DNA of 64,000 nt, from NCBI RefSeq assembly GCF_001277255.1, contig NZ_CP012264.1, positions 1,116,001-1,180,000 on the forward strand. Direction: 5' to 3'. This document shows, piece after piece, positions 34,286 to 43,771 of the stretch. The stretch comes from Cronobacter condimenti 1330. GTDB taxonomy: Bacteria; Pseudomonadota; Gammaproteobacteria; Enterobacterales; Enterobacteriaceae. Within the stretch, counting starts at the first letter, position 1. The number at the start of each line of letters is the position of its first letter. The notes under the pieces are model-generated. The model searched no databases and was not told the origin of the DNA. It saw nothing but the letters and a program-made list of their open reading frames with translations. The position numbers and the translations under genes were made by a program.

Positions 34286-36187
34286 ATGCTAAAAACAACG
34301 CAAGCCAGGTTTATCTTTTTACTCTGTCTCTTTTTTGCCGCACTCAGCCTGATTACGGCGCTGGTGATCCATTTTTTCGTGACGCCGGAAATTAAACGTA
34401 CCGAAACGCGCCTCATCCGTTATGAAGTGGACAACGTGGCGTTCAGTATCGTCGAGCAGATGAACCGCGTGCAGGCGCAGATGCGCAGCGTGACGCAGAG
34501 CGTCGCGAGTATGCAGAGCGATGAAATCGACCGTCTGCTGCCCGCGCTTGTGGATCAATATCAGGACGTGAACGTTTTTGGCGGAGGCATCTGGCCGCTG
34601 CCGGAAAAACGTGAGGCGGGGCGTAATAAATTCAGCACCTTCTTTGCCCGCAACGCCAGCAATCAGCTTGAAGTGAACACCTACTGGAACTCTGAGGCGG
34701 CGCCAAATTATTACGATCAGGTCTGGTATAAAGCCGGGCTAAACGCGCCTGCCAGCCAGTGCGCCTGGGCGAATGCGTATCAGGATGATGCGAGCCCGCA
34801 ACCGCGTACCAACTGTGCCATGGTGATAACCAAAGACGGTCAACCGTGGGGAGTGGCGACCATTGATGTAACGCTTGGCTTTTTCAACCAGCTGGCGAAG
34901 CAGATGAACGACGCGATTTCTGGTCGCGTGCTTATCCTTGAAGCGGACGGCAAAATCGTCGGCGACGCAAATCAGGTCGGCAAAACTGCCAGCCTGAAAA
35001 AACTTACCGACTTAGGTGACGACCCGATGGCGCAGACGGTACAAAAAGCGCTGTCAGGCTTCCGTCCGGGTGAAAAAACGGAGCAGGAGTATGAGCTCGA
35101 TGGCGATTCACACACCGTCATGTTGCAGTCCATTAAAGGCAGTCCGTGGATCATCGCAGTCGATCTGCCGACTGCGCTTTTAACTGCACAAACCAACACG
35201 ATTCTGGCGCGCCTGAGTATGGTGCAGATCCCAATGATGCTGCTGTTGTTAGGCGTGCTGGTGCTGTTTATCCGCTCGCTTATGGGCAAACTTGCCGACC
35301 TGAACCGTAATATCAGCAAACTTTCTGCTGGCGGGGCCGACCTGACGCAGCGTCTGGAGCCGACCAGCAGCCCGGAATTCAACGCGATTATCGACAGCTT
35401 TAATGGCGTTATCGACTATCTGCAAAAAATGCTGCGCCAGGTGAGCGACAGTGCCCGCGCCCTGTCATCGGCATCGCAGCAGATTTCGACCGGCAACCAG
35501 GATCTCTCGGCGCGAACTGAAGATCAGGCAAGCTCCATTGAGGAGACGGCAGCCTCCATGGAACAGCTCACCAGCACGGTGCGCCAGAACGCCGACAACG
35601 CCGCGCATGCGAACGAACTGGCGCATCAGGCGTCACAGGTGGCAGAGCGGGGCGGCGAAGTGGTGCGTGAAGTGGTGACTACTATGAGCGCAATCCAGAG
35701 CTCGTCCGGCAAAGTAGTAGATATTATCGCGGTTATCGACAGTATCGCTTTCCAGACCAATATTCTGGCGCTGAACGCGGCGGTGGAAGCCGCTCGTGCG
35801 GGCGAGCAGGGACGCGGTTTCGCCGTCGTTGCCTCTGAAGTACGCAGCCTGGCGCAGCGTTCCGCGCAGTCGGCGCGTGAAATTAAACAGCTTATCGAAA
35901 ACTCCGCCAGCAATATCGATGTCGGAACAAAGCTTGTGAATGAAGCGGGTGCCACGATGGACGAACTGCTGAACGGCGTGCGCAACGTAACGACTCTGAT
36001 GGGCGAAATCATGTCCTCCAGCCGTGAGCAGAGCGCGGGCATTTCGCAGGTGAACCTTGCGATTAACCAGCTCGACAGCGCAACGCAGCAGAACGCGGCG
36101 CTGGTGCAGGAAGTTTCTGCCGCGTCTCACTCGATGACCGATCAGACGCAGCAGCTTGACCGTGTAGTCGCGGGCTTCCGTCTGTAA
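34286..36187 (+). CDS. Methyl-accepting chemotaxis protein with Cache-type sensor
   Basis: 633 residues. A membrane helix (about 8-31) and a second one (about 308-330) enclose a periplasmic dCache-like sensor, followed by HAMP (about 332-385) and the methyl-accepting signalling domain (about 390-630). The invariant hairpin DSIAFQTNILALNAAVEAARAGEQGRGFAVVA is complete in two adjoining parts. The C-terminus (VAGFRL) lacks the NWETF-type pentapeptide that tethers CheR/CheB, so adaptation depends on other receptors. dCache sensors often bind amino acids; the ligand is unknown. A FliA promoter lies upstream. Confidence 0.92.
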   Translation: MLKTTQARFIFLLCLFFAALSLITALVIHFFVTPEIKRTETRLIRYEVDNVAFSIVEQMNRVQAQMRSVTQSVASMQSDEIDRLLPALVDQYQDVNVFGGGIWPLPEKREAGRNKFSTFFARNASNQLEVNTYWNSEAAPNYYDQVWYKAGLNAPASQCAWANAYQDDASPQPRTNCAMVITKDGQPWGVATIDVTLGFFNQLAKQMNDAISGRVLILEADGKIVGDANQVGKTASLKKLTDLGDDPMAQTVQKALSGFRPGEKTEQEYELDGDSHTVMLQSIKGSPWIIAVDLPTALLTAQTNTILARLSMVQIPMMLLLLGVLVLFIRSLMGKLADLNRNISKLSAGGADLTQRLEPTSSPEFNAIIDSFNGVIDYLQKMLRQVSDSARALSSASQQISTGNQDLSARTEDQASSIEETAASMEQLTSTVRQNADNAAHANELAHQASQVAERGGEVVREVVTTMSAIQSSSGKVVDIIAVIDSIAFQTNILALNAAVEAARAGEQGRGFAVVASEVRSLAQRSAQSAREIKQLIENSASNIDVGTKLVNEAGATMDELLNGVRNVTTLMGEIMSSSREQSAGISQVNLAINQLDSATQQNAALVQEVSAASHSMTDQTQQLDRVVAGFRL

Positions 36188-36203
36188 TCTTGTCTCACCC
36201 TCA

Positions 36204-36233
36204 AAAGCCGGCAGCGTTTTCTGCCGGCTTTTT
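36204..36233 (+). terminator. Chemoreceptor gene terminator
   Basis: AAAGCCGGCAG / CTGCCGGCTTT perfect 11-bp stem with a T tract. Confidence 0.9.
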
Positions 36234-36294
36234 GTTTTCTCCTGCAACGTCCTTTACGCACCCGCTTGCAATTTCACCGTCGTCGCTTTACGAT

Positions 36295-36313
36295 ATTGTT
36301 ACGTTATAACATA
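36295..36313. promoter_or_regulatory. Zur box
   Basis: TGTTACGTTATAACA at 36297-36311 (TGTTA...TAACA), close to the enterobacterial Zur consensus, just before the L31B gene. Repression in zinc sufficiency is expected. Confidence 0.75.
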
Positions 36314-36329
36314 TTAATTAGGGCGAATG

Positions 36330-36590
36330 ATGAAACCAGCTATCCATCCCCATTACCGTACCGTGGTTTTCCACGACACCAGCGCCAATGAATATTTTAA
36401 AGTTGGCTCAACCATTAAAACCGAGCGCGAGATTGAGCTCGACGGTGAGACGTTCCCGTATGTGACGATTGATGTGTCATCGGCGTCACACCCGTATTAC
36501 ACCGGGCGGCAGAAAACGCTCACCACTGAAGGCAGCGCGGCGCGATTCCAGCAGCGCTTTGGTCGTTTCTTTAATGATAAGAAGGCGTAA
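36330..36590 (+). CDS. rpmE2: Zinc-independent ribosomal protein L31 type B
   Basis: 86 residues (87 if the tandem ATG at 36327 is used). It belongs to the YkgM type and contains no cysteine, so it lacks the zinc-binding motif of normal L31. During zinc starvation such paralogs replace the zinc form and release its zinc. The motif VVFHDTSANEYFKVGSTI and the tail RFGRFF are typical. It is coupled to the L36 paralog 3 bp downstream and controlled by a Zur box. Confidence 0.96.
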   Translation: MKPAIHPHYRTVVFHDTSANEYFKVGSTIKTEREIELDGETFPYVTIDVSSASHPYYTGRQKTLTTEGSAARFQQRFGRFFNDKKA

Positions 36591-36593
36591 ACC

Positions 36594-36734
36594 ATGCAGG
36601 TGCTGAATTCGTTACGCAGCGCGAAAGCGCGCCATCCTGACTGTCAGATAGTCAAACGCAAAGGCCGGTTATATGTGATTTGCAAATCGAACCCGCGCTT
36701 TAAAGCGGTGCAGGGCAGGAAGAAAAGACGATAA
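36594..36734 (+). CDS. rpmJ2: Ribosomal protein L36 type B
   Basis: 46 residues, almost identical to E. coli YkgO (MQVLNSLRSAKARHPDC at the N-terminus; basic tail KAVQGRKKRR). It is the zinc-starvation paralog of RpmJ, in an operon with L31B under Zur. It was too short for routine ORF detection and was read directly. Confidence 0.95.
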   Translation: MQVLNSLRSAKARHPDCQIVKRKGRLYVICKSNPRFKAVQGRKKRR

Positions 36735-36742
36735 ATGAACAT

Positions 36743-36768
36743 CGCCCTCGTAAGAGGGCGTTTTTTTT
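36743..36768 (+). terminator. rpmE2-rpmJ2 terminator
   Basis: CGCCCTC / GAGGGCG stem with GTAA loop and eight T, abutting the stop of convergent ylaC. Confidence 0.92.
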
Positions 36769-37276
36769 ATTGTGCCTGGGAGGCGGGGGCGGTGTTAACC
36801 GACGGGTTCGCGTCGCCAGTCTGTTTATCCAGCGAATAGATGTCGTAGAACGACAGCGTCTTTTTACGCGTCAGCATTTTCTCAAGCTGCGCTTTATGGC
36901 TGGCGCTCACGCGCGGTGATGTCTGGATTTCCTGGATCAGGCTCTCCGGCACGTCGCGGGTGTTATACCACTCGCCGTTATAGCAGACGCGCAGATCCAG
37001 TACGTCGATATCCTCGTAGTGATAGCGCGGGTTGACGTCGAAAAAGAAAAAGCCATTTAAAAGCACGAACAGCACCACCAGCAGCCAGACTGAGTCCGCC
37101 AGGGTGTCGGACTGGAGCATCACCGCCAGCGTGGCAAGCCAGCCCAGGTACATGCCTACAAATAAGCCCGGATGCTTACGAATAAAACTGATGCTAAAGC
37201 GCGGACGGTTGTCGCGCTTCTCTTCCTGGTTAAGTCGGTCAATCGTGGCCGTCAGCAGTCGCTGGATTTCAGTCAT
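36767..37276 (-). CDS. ylaC: YlaC, inner-membrane protein of unknown function
   Basis: 169 residues (E. coli 156). The N-terminal helix (MTEIQRLLTATIDRL) is followed by two hydrophobic segments (about 36-55 and 62-80) and a soluble C-terminal domain (FRVCYNGEW-like RVCYNGEWYNTRDVP). The C-terminus is about 12 residues longer than in E. coli. Same place next to maa. No function is proven. Confidence 0.92.
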   Translation of the reverse strand: MTEIQRLLTATIDRLNQEEKRDNRPRFSISFIRKHPGLFVGMYLGWLATLAVMLQSDTLADSVWLLVVLFVLLNGFFFFDVNPRYHYEDIDVLDLRVCYNGEWYNTRDVPESLIQEIQTSPRVSASHKAQLEKMLTRKKTLSFYDIYSLDKQTGDANPSVNTAPASQAQ

Positions 37277-37395
37277 GCAAAACCTTCAGAATCTGTATCG
37301 CGCGTGCGCGGGAAAGGACATTTTAAAAAACCGTTTAGTGCGAAAAAAGTAACAGACGGCCAACAAAAAACCATAACAGTTAACCGAAGCGGCAT

Positions 37396-37947
37396 TCAGA
37401 GACGCCGGATAACGCGCGCCGGATTTCCCACCACCACACAGTTATCTTCTACCGAATGCGTCACGACGGAACCTGACCCTACCACGACATTATCGCCAAG
37501 CGTAACGCCGGGGTTAATGATAGCGCGCCCGCCAATCCAGACATTATTGCCAATAGTGACCGGTTTTGCGAATTCCAGCCCGCTGTTGCGCTCCGTCGGA
37601 TCCAGCGGGTGCGTGGCAGTATAAATATGTACGCCAGGCGCCAGCATGCAGTTATCGCCAATGCGCACCGGGCAGACATCCAGGATCACGCAATCGAAAT
37701 TGGCGTAAAAATTTTCGCCAAGGAAGATGTTGTAGCCGTAATCGCAACGAAACGTCGGCTCGATATAAGCATTTCCCGCCTGGCCCAGCAGCGTCGCCAG
37801 AATCGTCTGGCGCTGCGCTTTGTCATCCGGCGCGCTGTGATTGTAGTCGTGCAACAAATGTCGTGCGCGCAGACGATCGTCACGCAGCTCCGGGTCGCCC
37901 GGGCGGTAGAACTCGCCCGCAATCATTTTACGTTTCTCGTCGTTCAT
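37396..37947 (-). CDS. maa: Maa, maltose O-acetyltransferase
   Basis: 183 residues, left-handed beta-helix (hexapeptide repeat) acetyltransferase. The Maa/NodL N-terminal region (about 5-60) precedes hexapeptide turns from about 75 on, including the catalytic His in YTATHPLDP (near 115). It acetylates maltose and glucose with acetyl-CoA, perhaps as sugar detoxification. E. coli length and context. Confidence 0.96.
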   Translation of the reverse strand: MNDEKRKMIAGEFYRPGDPELRDDRLRARHLLHDYNHSAPDDKAQRQTILATLLGQAGNAYIEPTFRCDYGYNIFLGENFYANFDCVILDVCPVRIGDNCMLAPGVHIYTATHPLDPTERNSGLEFAKPVTIGNNVWIGGRAIINPGVTLGDNVVVGSGSVVTHSVEDNCVVVGNPARVIRRL

Positions 37948-38166
37948 GGCTCTTATCGCTCAAAAAACAGGAAGGTTTGATAGTAGCCATTAAATGACTG
38001 ACTGACCATTCACCGCATTTAAGAGGGGGAGACTGCACAGAAGCGTAGGGGAGGAGCCATGCTAACGGAGGACTTATTCGGTGTGGCACGCACAACGCGA
38101 ATCGCTCGACACTAACATGGCGCCGACATCCTCAATGAGGATAAACACATTTAAAATAAAGGGAGA

Positions 38167-38385
38167 TTAACGGATGAATTTCCACACAGACGTTGGGATT
38201 TTATCGTAGAGCTTATTCATCGTGAGTTCAGCCAGGCGATGATCTGCTGCTGAATAAAATACCGCCAGTTCATTGTCAGATAATTCATATTTATTTTTTT
38301 CAATAACGCGCTCGAGCGTATCAATTGTCTGACAGCGTCTCAGTCGCATTAAATAATCAATTTTGGTTAATGGTTTGGTCGTCAT
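38167..38385 (-). CDS. hha: Hha, H-NS-binding expression modulator
   Basis: 72 residues, near identical to E. coli Hha (LMRLRRCQTIDTLERVIEKN; tail SVWKFIR). It binds H-NS and strengthens silencing of acquired genes. The start at 38385 gives the family length; the frame extends upstream through the intergenic space into tomB. It is cotranscribed with tomB, 26 bp upstream. Confidence 0.98.
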   Translation of the reverse strand: MTTKPLTKIDYLMRLRRCQTIDTLERVIEKNKYELSDNELAVFYSAADHRLAELTMNKLYDKIPTSVWKFIR

Positions 38386-38411
38386 AATACACCTAAGTGG
38401 TTGTTCTATTT

Positions 38412-38786
38412 TTAAAAAGACAAGCTCACAGGATTTTCTTTGCTGGCGTTGTCGAAACACCGAAAAAGCCTGTTTCCGGACTTGCGCCATTTTTGCAAAT
38501 CTTGCGCATTGATCCCGTAATTGCTGAAAAGCATAAAGGTATCGTCCAGATATTCATCCAATTGTTCAATGAGAGCAGCATCTTCTTCATGCTTAATTTT
38601 ATAATTAAGCGCGAAGCTGGCTATATGCTCAATCAGATCGTTCAGCTGCAGGTTAACGGCAGATGTGGGGTCGTTAACCCAGCCATGCTGGTTTTCGCCG
38701 AGCGTGGCGAGGCAATCATGATACAGGCTTTCGCAAAGAAATTTAAGCTGCGCTATATCATGCCGTTTTGGTGAGTATTCGTCCAT
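38412..38786 (-). CDS. tomB: TomB, Hha antidote / biofilm modulator
   Basis: 124 residues, E. coli length (MDEYSPKRHDIAQLKFLCE). It forms a toxin-antitoxin-like unit with Hha, in which TomB promotes oxidation of Hha Cys18 (the Cys in RRCQTID is present in the Hha here). Start has AGGGGATA upstream. Confidence 0.97.
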   Translation of the reverse strand: MDEYSPKRHDIAQLKFLCESLYHDCLATLGENQHGWVNDPTSAVNLQLNDLIEHIASFALNYKIKHEEDAALIEQLDEYLDDTFMLFSNYGINAQDLQKWRKSGNRLFRCFDNASKENPVSLSF

Positions 38787-39220
38787 AACGTATCCCCTTT
38801 TTAGCGAAAATTTTTAGTCAACAGCACCGCAGGGGTAGATACACAACGAGTATCCGGAGGCGTCGCGCTCCATTTTTAATCTACTTTTACTATAAAACAC
38901 CCTGGGGATTTTTTCCTGGCACGATTACGAAAAATTACATTTACACATTTAATCGCGCATCGACGACAGACGTTTTTACGAGAAGCAATAAAGACAAGGT
39001 ACGCTAACGGATTGAGAAAGAAAACTTAACCTTTCTGTCTGAATTTTACCTTAGTTTAAAACTTTCATTTATTCGCGCCTGAAGAATATTCTGTAATAAG
39101 GTCTTTTTCTGCATCAGATTAATCCCAATAAAATAGTTCTGATGAAAAAAAGGTGAGCGGTGCGGCGGGATGAGGGTTTTTTATGCGAAATTCTAAAAAG
39201 AAGTGGGGCAGGGCGGGGGT
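38787..39220. other. Gene-free, AT-rich tomB-hha upstream region
   Basis: About 434 bp with no credible ORF on either strand. It must hold the tomB-hha promoter. The AT-rich runs at 38890-39150 suit H-NS/Hha binding, which could give feedback on hha; this is inference. Confidence 0.5.
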
Positions 39221-39249
39221 AAAAAAAGGCCGCTTGCGCGGCCTTTTTT
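39221..39249. terminator. acrB terminator
   Basis: AAAGGCCGC / GCGGCCTTT perfect stem with TTGC loop, flanked by A and T runs, so it can act on both strands. It sits directly after the acrB stop (minus strand). Confidence 0.92.
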
Positions 39250-39250
39250 A

Positions 39251-42200
39251 TTAATGATGCTCAACCGGATGGTTGTGCTCGATATCTTCATTCTTACGGG
39301 TGAAGCGGCGGCGTACCACCACAAAGAACACCGGAACGAAGAAGATAGCCAGAACGGTCGCGGTGACCATGCCGCCCATCACGCCGGTACCGACTGCGTT
39401 CTGCGCGCCGGAACCTGCGCCAGAGCTGATGACCAGCGGCATAACGCCGAGGATGAACGCAAGCGAGGTCATCAGGATTGGGCGCAGACGCATACGTACT
39501 GCTTCAAGCGTCGCTTCAATCAGGCCCTTGCCTTCTTTCTCCATCAGATCTTTGGCGAATTCCACAATCAATATGGCGTTCTTCGCTGACAGACCGATAG
39601 TGGTCAACAGGCCCACCTGGAAGTAAACGTCATTGTTAAGCCCGCGCAGCGATGCCGCCAGCAGCGCGCCGATAACCCCAAGCGGAACCACCAGCATGAC
39701 TGAGAACGGAATCGACCAGCTCTCATAGAGCGCCGCCAGACACAGGAACACCACGATAAGCGAGATGGCATACAGCGCTGGTGCCTGGTTACCGGACAGA
39801 CGTTCCTGATAGGACATGCCGGTCCAGTCGTAGCCAATACCTGTCGGCAGTTTGCTGGCGAGCTGTTCCATCATCTCCATCGCCTCACCCGTACTCTTAC
39901 CTTCTACCGCCTGGCCCTGGATCTGCATGGATGGCAGACCGTTATAGCGCTCAAGACGCGGCGAACCGTACTCCCAGTGGGAGGTCGAGAAGGCGGAGAA
40001 CGGCACCATCTGGCCGTTGGAGCCACGCACATACCAGTTGTTGATATCGCTCGGCAGCATACGGTACTGCGCCTGAGACATCACATACACTTTCTTCACA
40101 CGACCACGGTCGATGAAGTCGTTAACGTAGCTGCCGCCCCATGCCGATGCCAGCGTGGTATTGATATCGCTGAGCGAGACGCCAAGCGCCTGCGCTTTTT
40201 CCTGATCGATATCGATTTTGAACTGCGGCGTATCTTCCAGGCCGTTCGGGCGTACCTGCGAGAGCAGATCCGGATGTTGCGCCGCTTCGCCCAGCAGCTG
40301 GTTACGCGCCTGCGTCAGTGCGTCGTGGCCAAGGTTACCCTGGTCAATCAGTTCGAAGTCGAAGCCGGTTGCCGTACCCAGTTCCACAATCGCTGGAAGG
40401 TTGAAGGCGAACACCATCGCATCTTTAATCTGCGAGAAGCGTCCCATCGCGCGGCCGGTAATGGCAGGGACTTTATTCTCCGCCCCCGGACGCTCATCCC
40501 AGTTTTTCAGCGAAACGAACGCCAGACCGGTATTCTGACCACGACCCGAGAAGCCAAAGCCGTTAACGGTAAAGACGGAGTTAACGTTGTCTTTCTCCTG
40601 GGTGAGGTAGTAATTCGTCACCTCATCGAGCACTTTCTGGGTACGCTCCTGCGTCGCACCGGCTGGCAGCTGCGCCATGGTCAGGAACACGCCCTGATCC
40701 TCTTCCGGCAGGAAGGAGCTTGGCAGACGGATAAACAGGAACGCCATCGCGATAACAATCAGCAGGTAGAGCAGCAGGTAACGACCGGTGCTGCGCAGGA
40801 TGTTGCCTACGCTATCGGTGTAATGATGCGTGCTCTTGTCGAACATGCGGTTAAACCAGCCGAAGAAGCCTTTTTTGCCTTCGCCGTGATCGCCTTTCGC
40901 GACCGGTTTAAGCATGGTGGCGCACAGCGCCGGCGTCAGGATCAACGCCACAATCACCGACAGTACCATCGCGGACACGATAGTAATGGAGAACTGACGG
41001 TAGATAGCGCCGGTCGAACCACCGAAGAACGCCATCGGGATAAATACCGCAGAGAGCACCAGCGCGATACCGACCAGCGCGCCCTGAATCTGCCCCATCG
41101 ACTTGCGAGTCGCTTCTTTAGGCGGCAGGCCTTCTTCCACCATCACACGCTCGACGTTCTCCACCACAACGATGGCGTCATCCACAAGCAGGCCGATGGC
41201 AAGCACCATCCCGAACATGGTGAGCGTGTTTATCGAGAACCCAAAGGCTGCCAGTATCGCAAACGTGCCGAGCAGGACGACCGGCACCGCGATGGTCGGG
41301 ATAAGCGTCGCGCGGAAGTTCTGGAGGAACAGGTACATCACCAGGAACACCAGTACGATCGCTTCAACCAGCGTTTTCACCACTTCGAAAATGGAGATTT
41401 TGACGAACGGTGTGGTGTCGTACGGATAAACCACTTTCAGGCCGTGCGGGAAGAACGACTGCAGGCCATCGATGGTCTGGCGCACCGCTTTCGCGGTATC
41501 CAGCGCGTTCGCGCCCGTTGCGAGTTTGATACCAAGGCCTGCGGCCGGCTGGCCGTTATAGCGCGCGATAATGTCATAGTTCTCGCCGCCCAGTTCCACC
41601 TTCGCGACGTCTTTCAGACGCACCTGTGAACCGTCCTGGTTCACTTTCAGCAGAATTTTGCTGAACTCTTCAGCGGATGTCAGACGGGTCTGGGCGATGA
41701 TAGAGGCGTTAAGCTGCTGGCCTTTCACCGGCGGAGTACCACCAAGCTGACCGGCAGCCACCTGGGCGTTCTGCGCTTTAATGGCGCTTATTACGTCAAC
41801 CGGCGTTAACTGGAAGTTGTTCAGCTTATTCGGGTCGAGCCAGATACGCATTGCGTACTGCGAACCAAAGAGCTGAACGTCGCCCACACCTGTGGTACGG
41901 CTGATCGGATCTTTAATGTTCGCGCCCGCGTAGTCGGCGATATCTTCCTGCGTCATCGAGCCATCGGTGCTGATAAGACCTAACACCATCAGGAACGAGC
42001 TGGAGGATTTCTCGACGCTCACGCCTTGCTGTTGCACTTCCTGCGGCAGCAATGGCATCGCGAGTTGCAGCTTGTTCTGCACCTGAACCTGCGCGATGTC
42101 CGCGTCGGTACCGGATTCGAACGTCAGCGTGATCTGCACGGTGCCCGACGAGTCACTGGTGGAGGACATGTACATCAGGCCATCGATACCGTTCATGTTC

Positions 42201-42400
42201 TGTTCGATAACCTGCGTCACGGTATCCTGCACCGTTTTCGCATCCGCGCCCGGGTAGTTCGCGTTAATCGTCACCGCTGGCGGCGCAATTGAAGGATATT
42301 GCGCAACGGGCAGTTTCATAATGGACAAGCCACCTGCCAGCATGATGATGATGGCGATCACCCACGCGAAGATGGGGCGATCGATAAAAAACTTAGCCAT
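39251..42400 (-). CDS. acrB: AcrB, RND multidrug efflux pump
   Basis: 1049 residues, exactly the E. coli length. Trimeric inner-membrane proton antiporter that exports antibiotics, bile salts and detergents through AcrA and TolC. Proton-relay Asp407-Asp408 lie in AIGLLVDDAIVVVENVERV; twelve membrane helices and two large periplasmic loops are present. The C-terminus has the histidines typical of AcrB (NHPVEHH). Operon acrA-acrB with a 21-bp gap. Confidence 0.99.
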   Translation of the reverse strand: MAKFFIDRPIFAWVIAIIIMLAGGLSIMKLPVAQYPSIAPPAVTINANYPGADAKTVQDTVTQVIEQNMNGIDGLMYMSSTSDSSGTVQITLTFESGTDADIAQVQVQNKLQLAMPLLPQEVQQQGVSVEKSSSSFLMVLGLISTDGSMTQEDIADYAGANIKDPISRTTGVGDVQLFGSQYAMRIWLDPNKLNNFQLTPVDVISAIKAQNAQVAAGQLGGTPPVKGQQLNASIIAQTRLTSAEEFSKILLKVNQDGSQVRLKDVAKVELGGENYDIIARYNGQPAAGLGIKLATGANALDTAKAVRQTIDGLQSFFPHGLKVVYPYDTTPFVKISIFEVVKTLVEAIVLVFLVMYLFLQNFRATLIPTIAVPVVLLGTFAILAAFGFSINTLTMFGMVLAIGLLVDDAIVVVENVERVMVEEGLPPKEATRKSMGQIQGALVGIALVLSAVFIPMAFFGGSTGAIYRQFSITIVSAMVLSVIVALILTPALCATMLKPVAKGDHGEGKKGFFGWFNRMFDKSTHHYTDSVGNILRSTGRYLLLYLLIVIAMAFLFIRLPSSFLPEEDQGVFLTMAQLPAGATQERTQKVLDEVTNYYLTQEKDNVNSVFTVNGFGFSGRGQNTGLAFVSLKNWDERPGAENKVPAITGRAMGRFSQIKDAMVFAFNLPAIVELGTATGFDFELIDQGNLGHDALTQARNQLLGEAAQHPDLLSQVRPNGLEDTPQFKIDIDQEKAQALGVSLSDINTTLASAWGGSYVNDFIDRGRVKKVYVMSQAQYRMLPSDINNWYVRGSNGQMVPFSAFSTSHWEYGSPRLERYNGLPSMQIQGQAVEGKSTGEAMEMMEQLASKLPTGIGYDWTGMSYQERLSGNQAPALYAISLIVVFLCLAALYESWSIPFSVMLVVPLGVIGALLAASLRGLNNDVYFQVGLLTTIGLSAKNAILIVEFAKDLMEKEGKGLIEATLEAVRMRLRPILMTSLAFILGVMPLVISSGAGSGAQNAVGTGVMGGMVTATVLAIFFVPVFFVVVRRRFTRKNEDIEHNHPVEHH

Positions 42401-42421
42401 GTTTTAACGGCTCCTGTTAAC

Positions 42422-43627
42422 TCAAGACTGCGGTTGCTGTGACTGCTTCTGACCAGCGGCGCCGGATTGTTGCTGTTGCTGCTGGTTTTCAGTCACTTCC
42501 TGCGCTTTTACCTGCGCGCCCGGGCGAACCTTCTGCAACCCGGTGACAATCACACGATCGCCGGTTTTCAGACCGTCTGTGACGACCCATTTGTCGCCCA
42601 TCGCCTGGCCGACCTGCACCGGACGCACTTCGACTTTGTCGCCTTCACCGACCACCATGACCGTCGCATCGCCGCGCGGAGTACGGGTGACGCCTTGCTG
42701 CGGCACCAGAATCGCGTTCGGGTTAACGCCTTCTTCAAGACGTGCGCGGACAAACATGCCCGGCAGCAGCGTGTGGTCAGGGTTTGGGAAAATCGCGCGC
42801 AGCGTAATGGAGCCAGTGGTTTGATCCACGGTCACATCGGAAAACTCCAGCGTGCCATCCTGATCGTATTTCAGGCCATCAGCGGTGGAGAGCGTCACTT
42901 TCGCTTTGCCGTTTTCCTGCTTCAGTTGACCGCTCGCCAGCTCCTGTTTGAGCCGCAGGAAATCGTTGCTGGACTGCGTGACGTCAACATAAATAGGATC
43001 AAGCTGCTGGACGGTCGCCAGTGCCGTGGTCTGGCCGTTCTGCACCAGCGCGCCTTCCGTCACGGCGGATTTGCCGATGCGGCCGCTGATAGGGGAGGTC
43101 ACTTTGGTATAGGCGAGGTTAATACGCGCGGTTTCGACGGCTGCTTTCGCTGCGACGACCGCGGCGTTAGCCTGCTGGGCCTCGGCCTGGGCGTTGTCAT
43201 AATCCTGCTGGCTGATGTACTGCGTGCCGAGCAGTTTCTGATAACGCTTGAGCGTCACCTGAGCGATGTTGGCGCTGGCCTGTGCTTTGGCGAGATCGCC
43301 TTTAGCGCTTTCATAAGAGGCCTGGTAGGTTGCCGGGTCGATTTGATAAAGCGACACGCCTGCCTTGATATCGCTGCCTTCCTCGAAATTACGCTTGAGG
43401 ATAATGCCGCTTACCTGGGGACGAACTTCCGCCACACGATACGCGCTGGTGCGACCCGGAAGTTCAGTTGTGATTTGCAGAGGTTCGCTTTTCAGCGTCA
43501 CCACACCCACTTCGGGCGCCTGGGGCGCTTGTTGCTGAGCCTGTTCACCGTCACATCCTGTAAGCGCTAAGCTGCCTGAAAGCATCAGAACGACCGCCAG
43601 AGGCGTGAACCCTCTGTTTTTGTTCAT
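42422..43627 (-). CDS. acrA: AcrA, periplasmic adaptor of the AcrAB-TolC pump
   Basis: 401 residues (E. coli 397). The start at 43627 (MNKNRGFTPLAV) is the family start; nine further codons are open upstream. The lipobox is LTGC with Cys25, so it is a lipid-anchored membrane fusion protein. It has a lipoyl domain, an alpha-helical hairpin (about 100-170) and a beta-barrel. The C-terminal tail is Gln-rich (NQQQQQQSG). Divergent from acrR, whose operator lies between. Confidence 0.98.
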   Translation of the reverse strand: MNKNRGFTPLAVVLMLSGSLALTGCDGEQAQQQAPQAPEVGVVTLKSEPLQITTELPGRTSAYRVAEVRPQVSGIILKRNFEEGSDIKAGVSLYQIDPATYQASYESAKGDLAKAQASANIAQVTLKRYQKLLGTQYISQQDYDNAQAEAQQANAAVVAAKAAVETARINLAYTKVTSPISGRIGKSAVTEGALVQNGQTTALATVQQLDPIYVDVTQSSNDFLRLKQELASGQLKQENGKAKVTLSTADGLKYDQDGTLEFSDVTVDQTTGSITLRAIFPNPDHTLLPGMFVRARLEEGVNPNAILVPQQGVTRTPRGDATVMVVGEGDKVEVRPVQVGQAMGDKWVVTDGLKTGDRVIVTGLQKVRPGAQVKAQEVTENQQQQQQSGAAGQKQSQQPQS

Positions 43628-43719
43628 ATCTAAACCTCGAGTGTCCGATTCCAAAAAATGACCAATGGATCAAAAGTCCGCAAACCCATTGCTGCGTTTA
43701 TAGTGTCGTCATGCTATGG

Positions 43720-43743
43720 TACATACATACAGAAATGTATGTA
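43720..43743. promoter_or_regulatory. AcrR operator
   Basis: A 24-bp palindrome with arms TACATACAT / ATGTATGTA, as in the E. coli acrA-acrR intergenic operator, 28 bp before acrR and 92 bp before acrA. Confidence 0.88.
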
Positions 43744-43771
43744 AATCTGACTCCTGTAAATTCACCGACAT

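Noticed and set aside
38128..38142. ATCCTCA / TGAGGAT palindrome downstream of hha
   Set aside because: One-base loop and no T tract; not convincing as terminator or operator.
38167..38786. hha-tomB as a new toxin-antitoxin system
   Set aside because: Already a known pair with the same order and lengths in E. coli.
39977..41629. 550-codon plus-strand frame within acrB
   Set aside because: Antisense shadow of acrB with composition of a wrong-strand reading.
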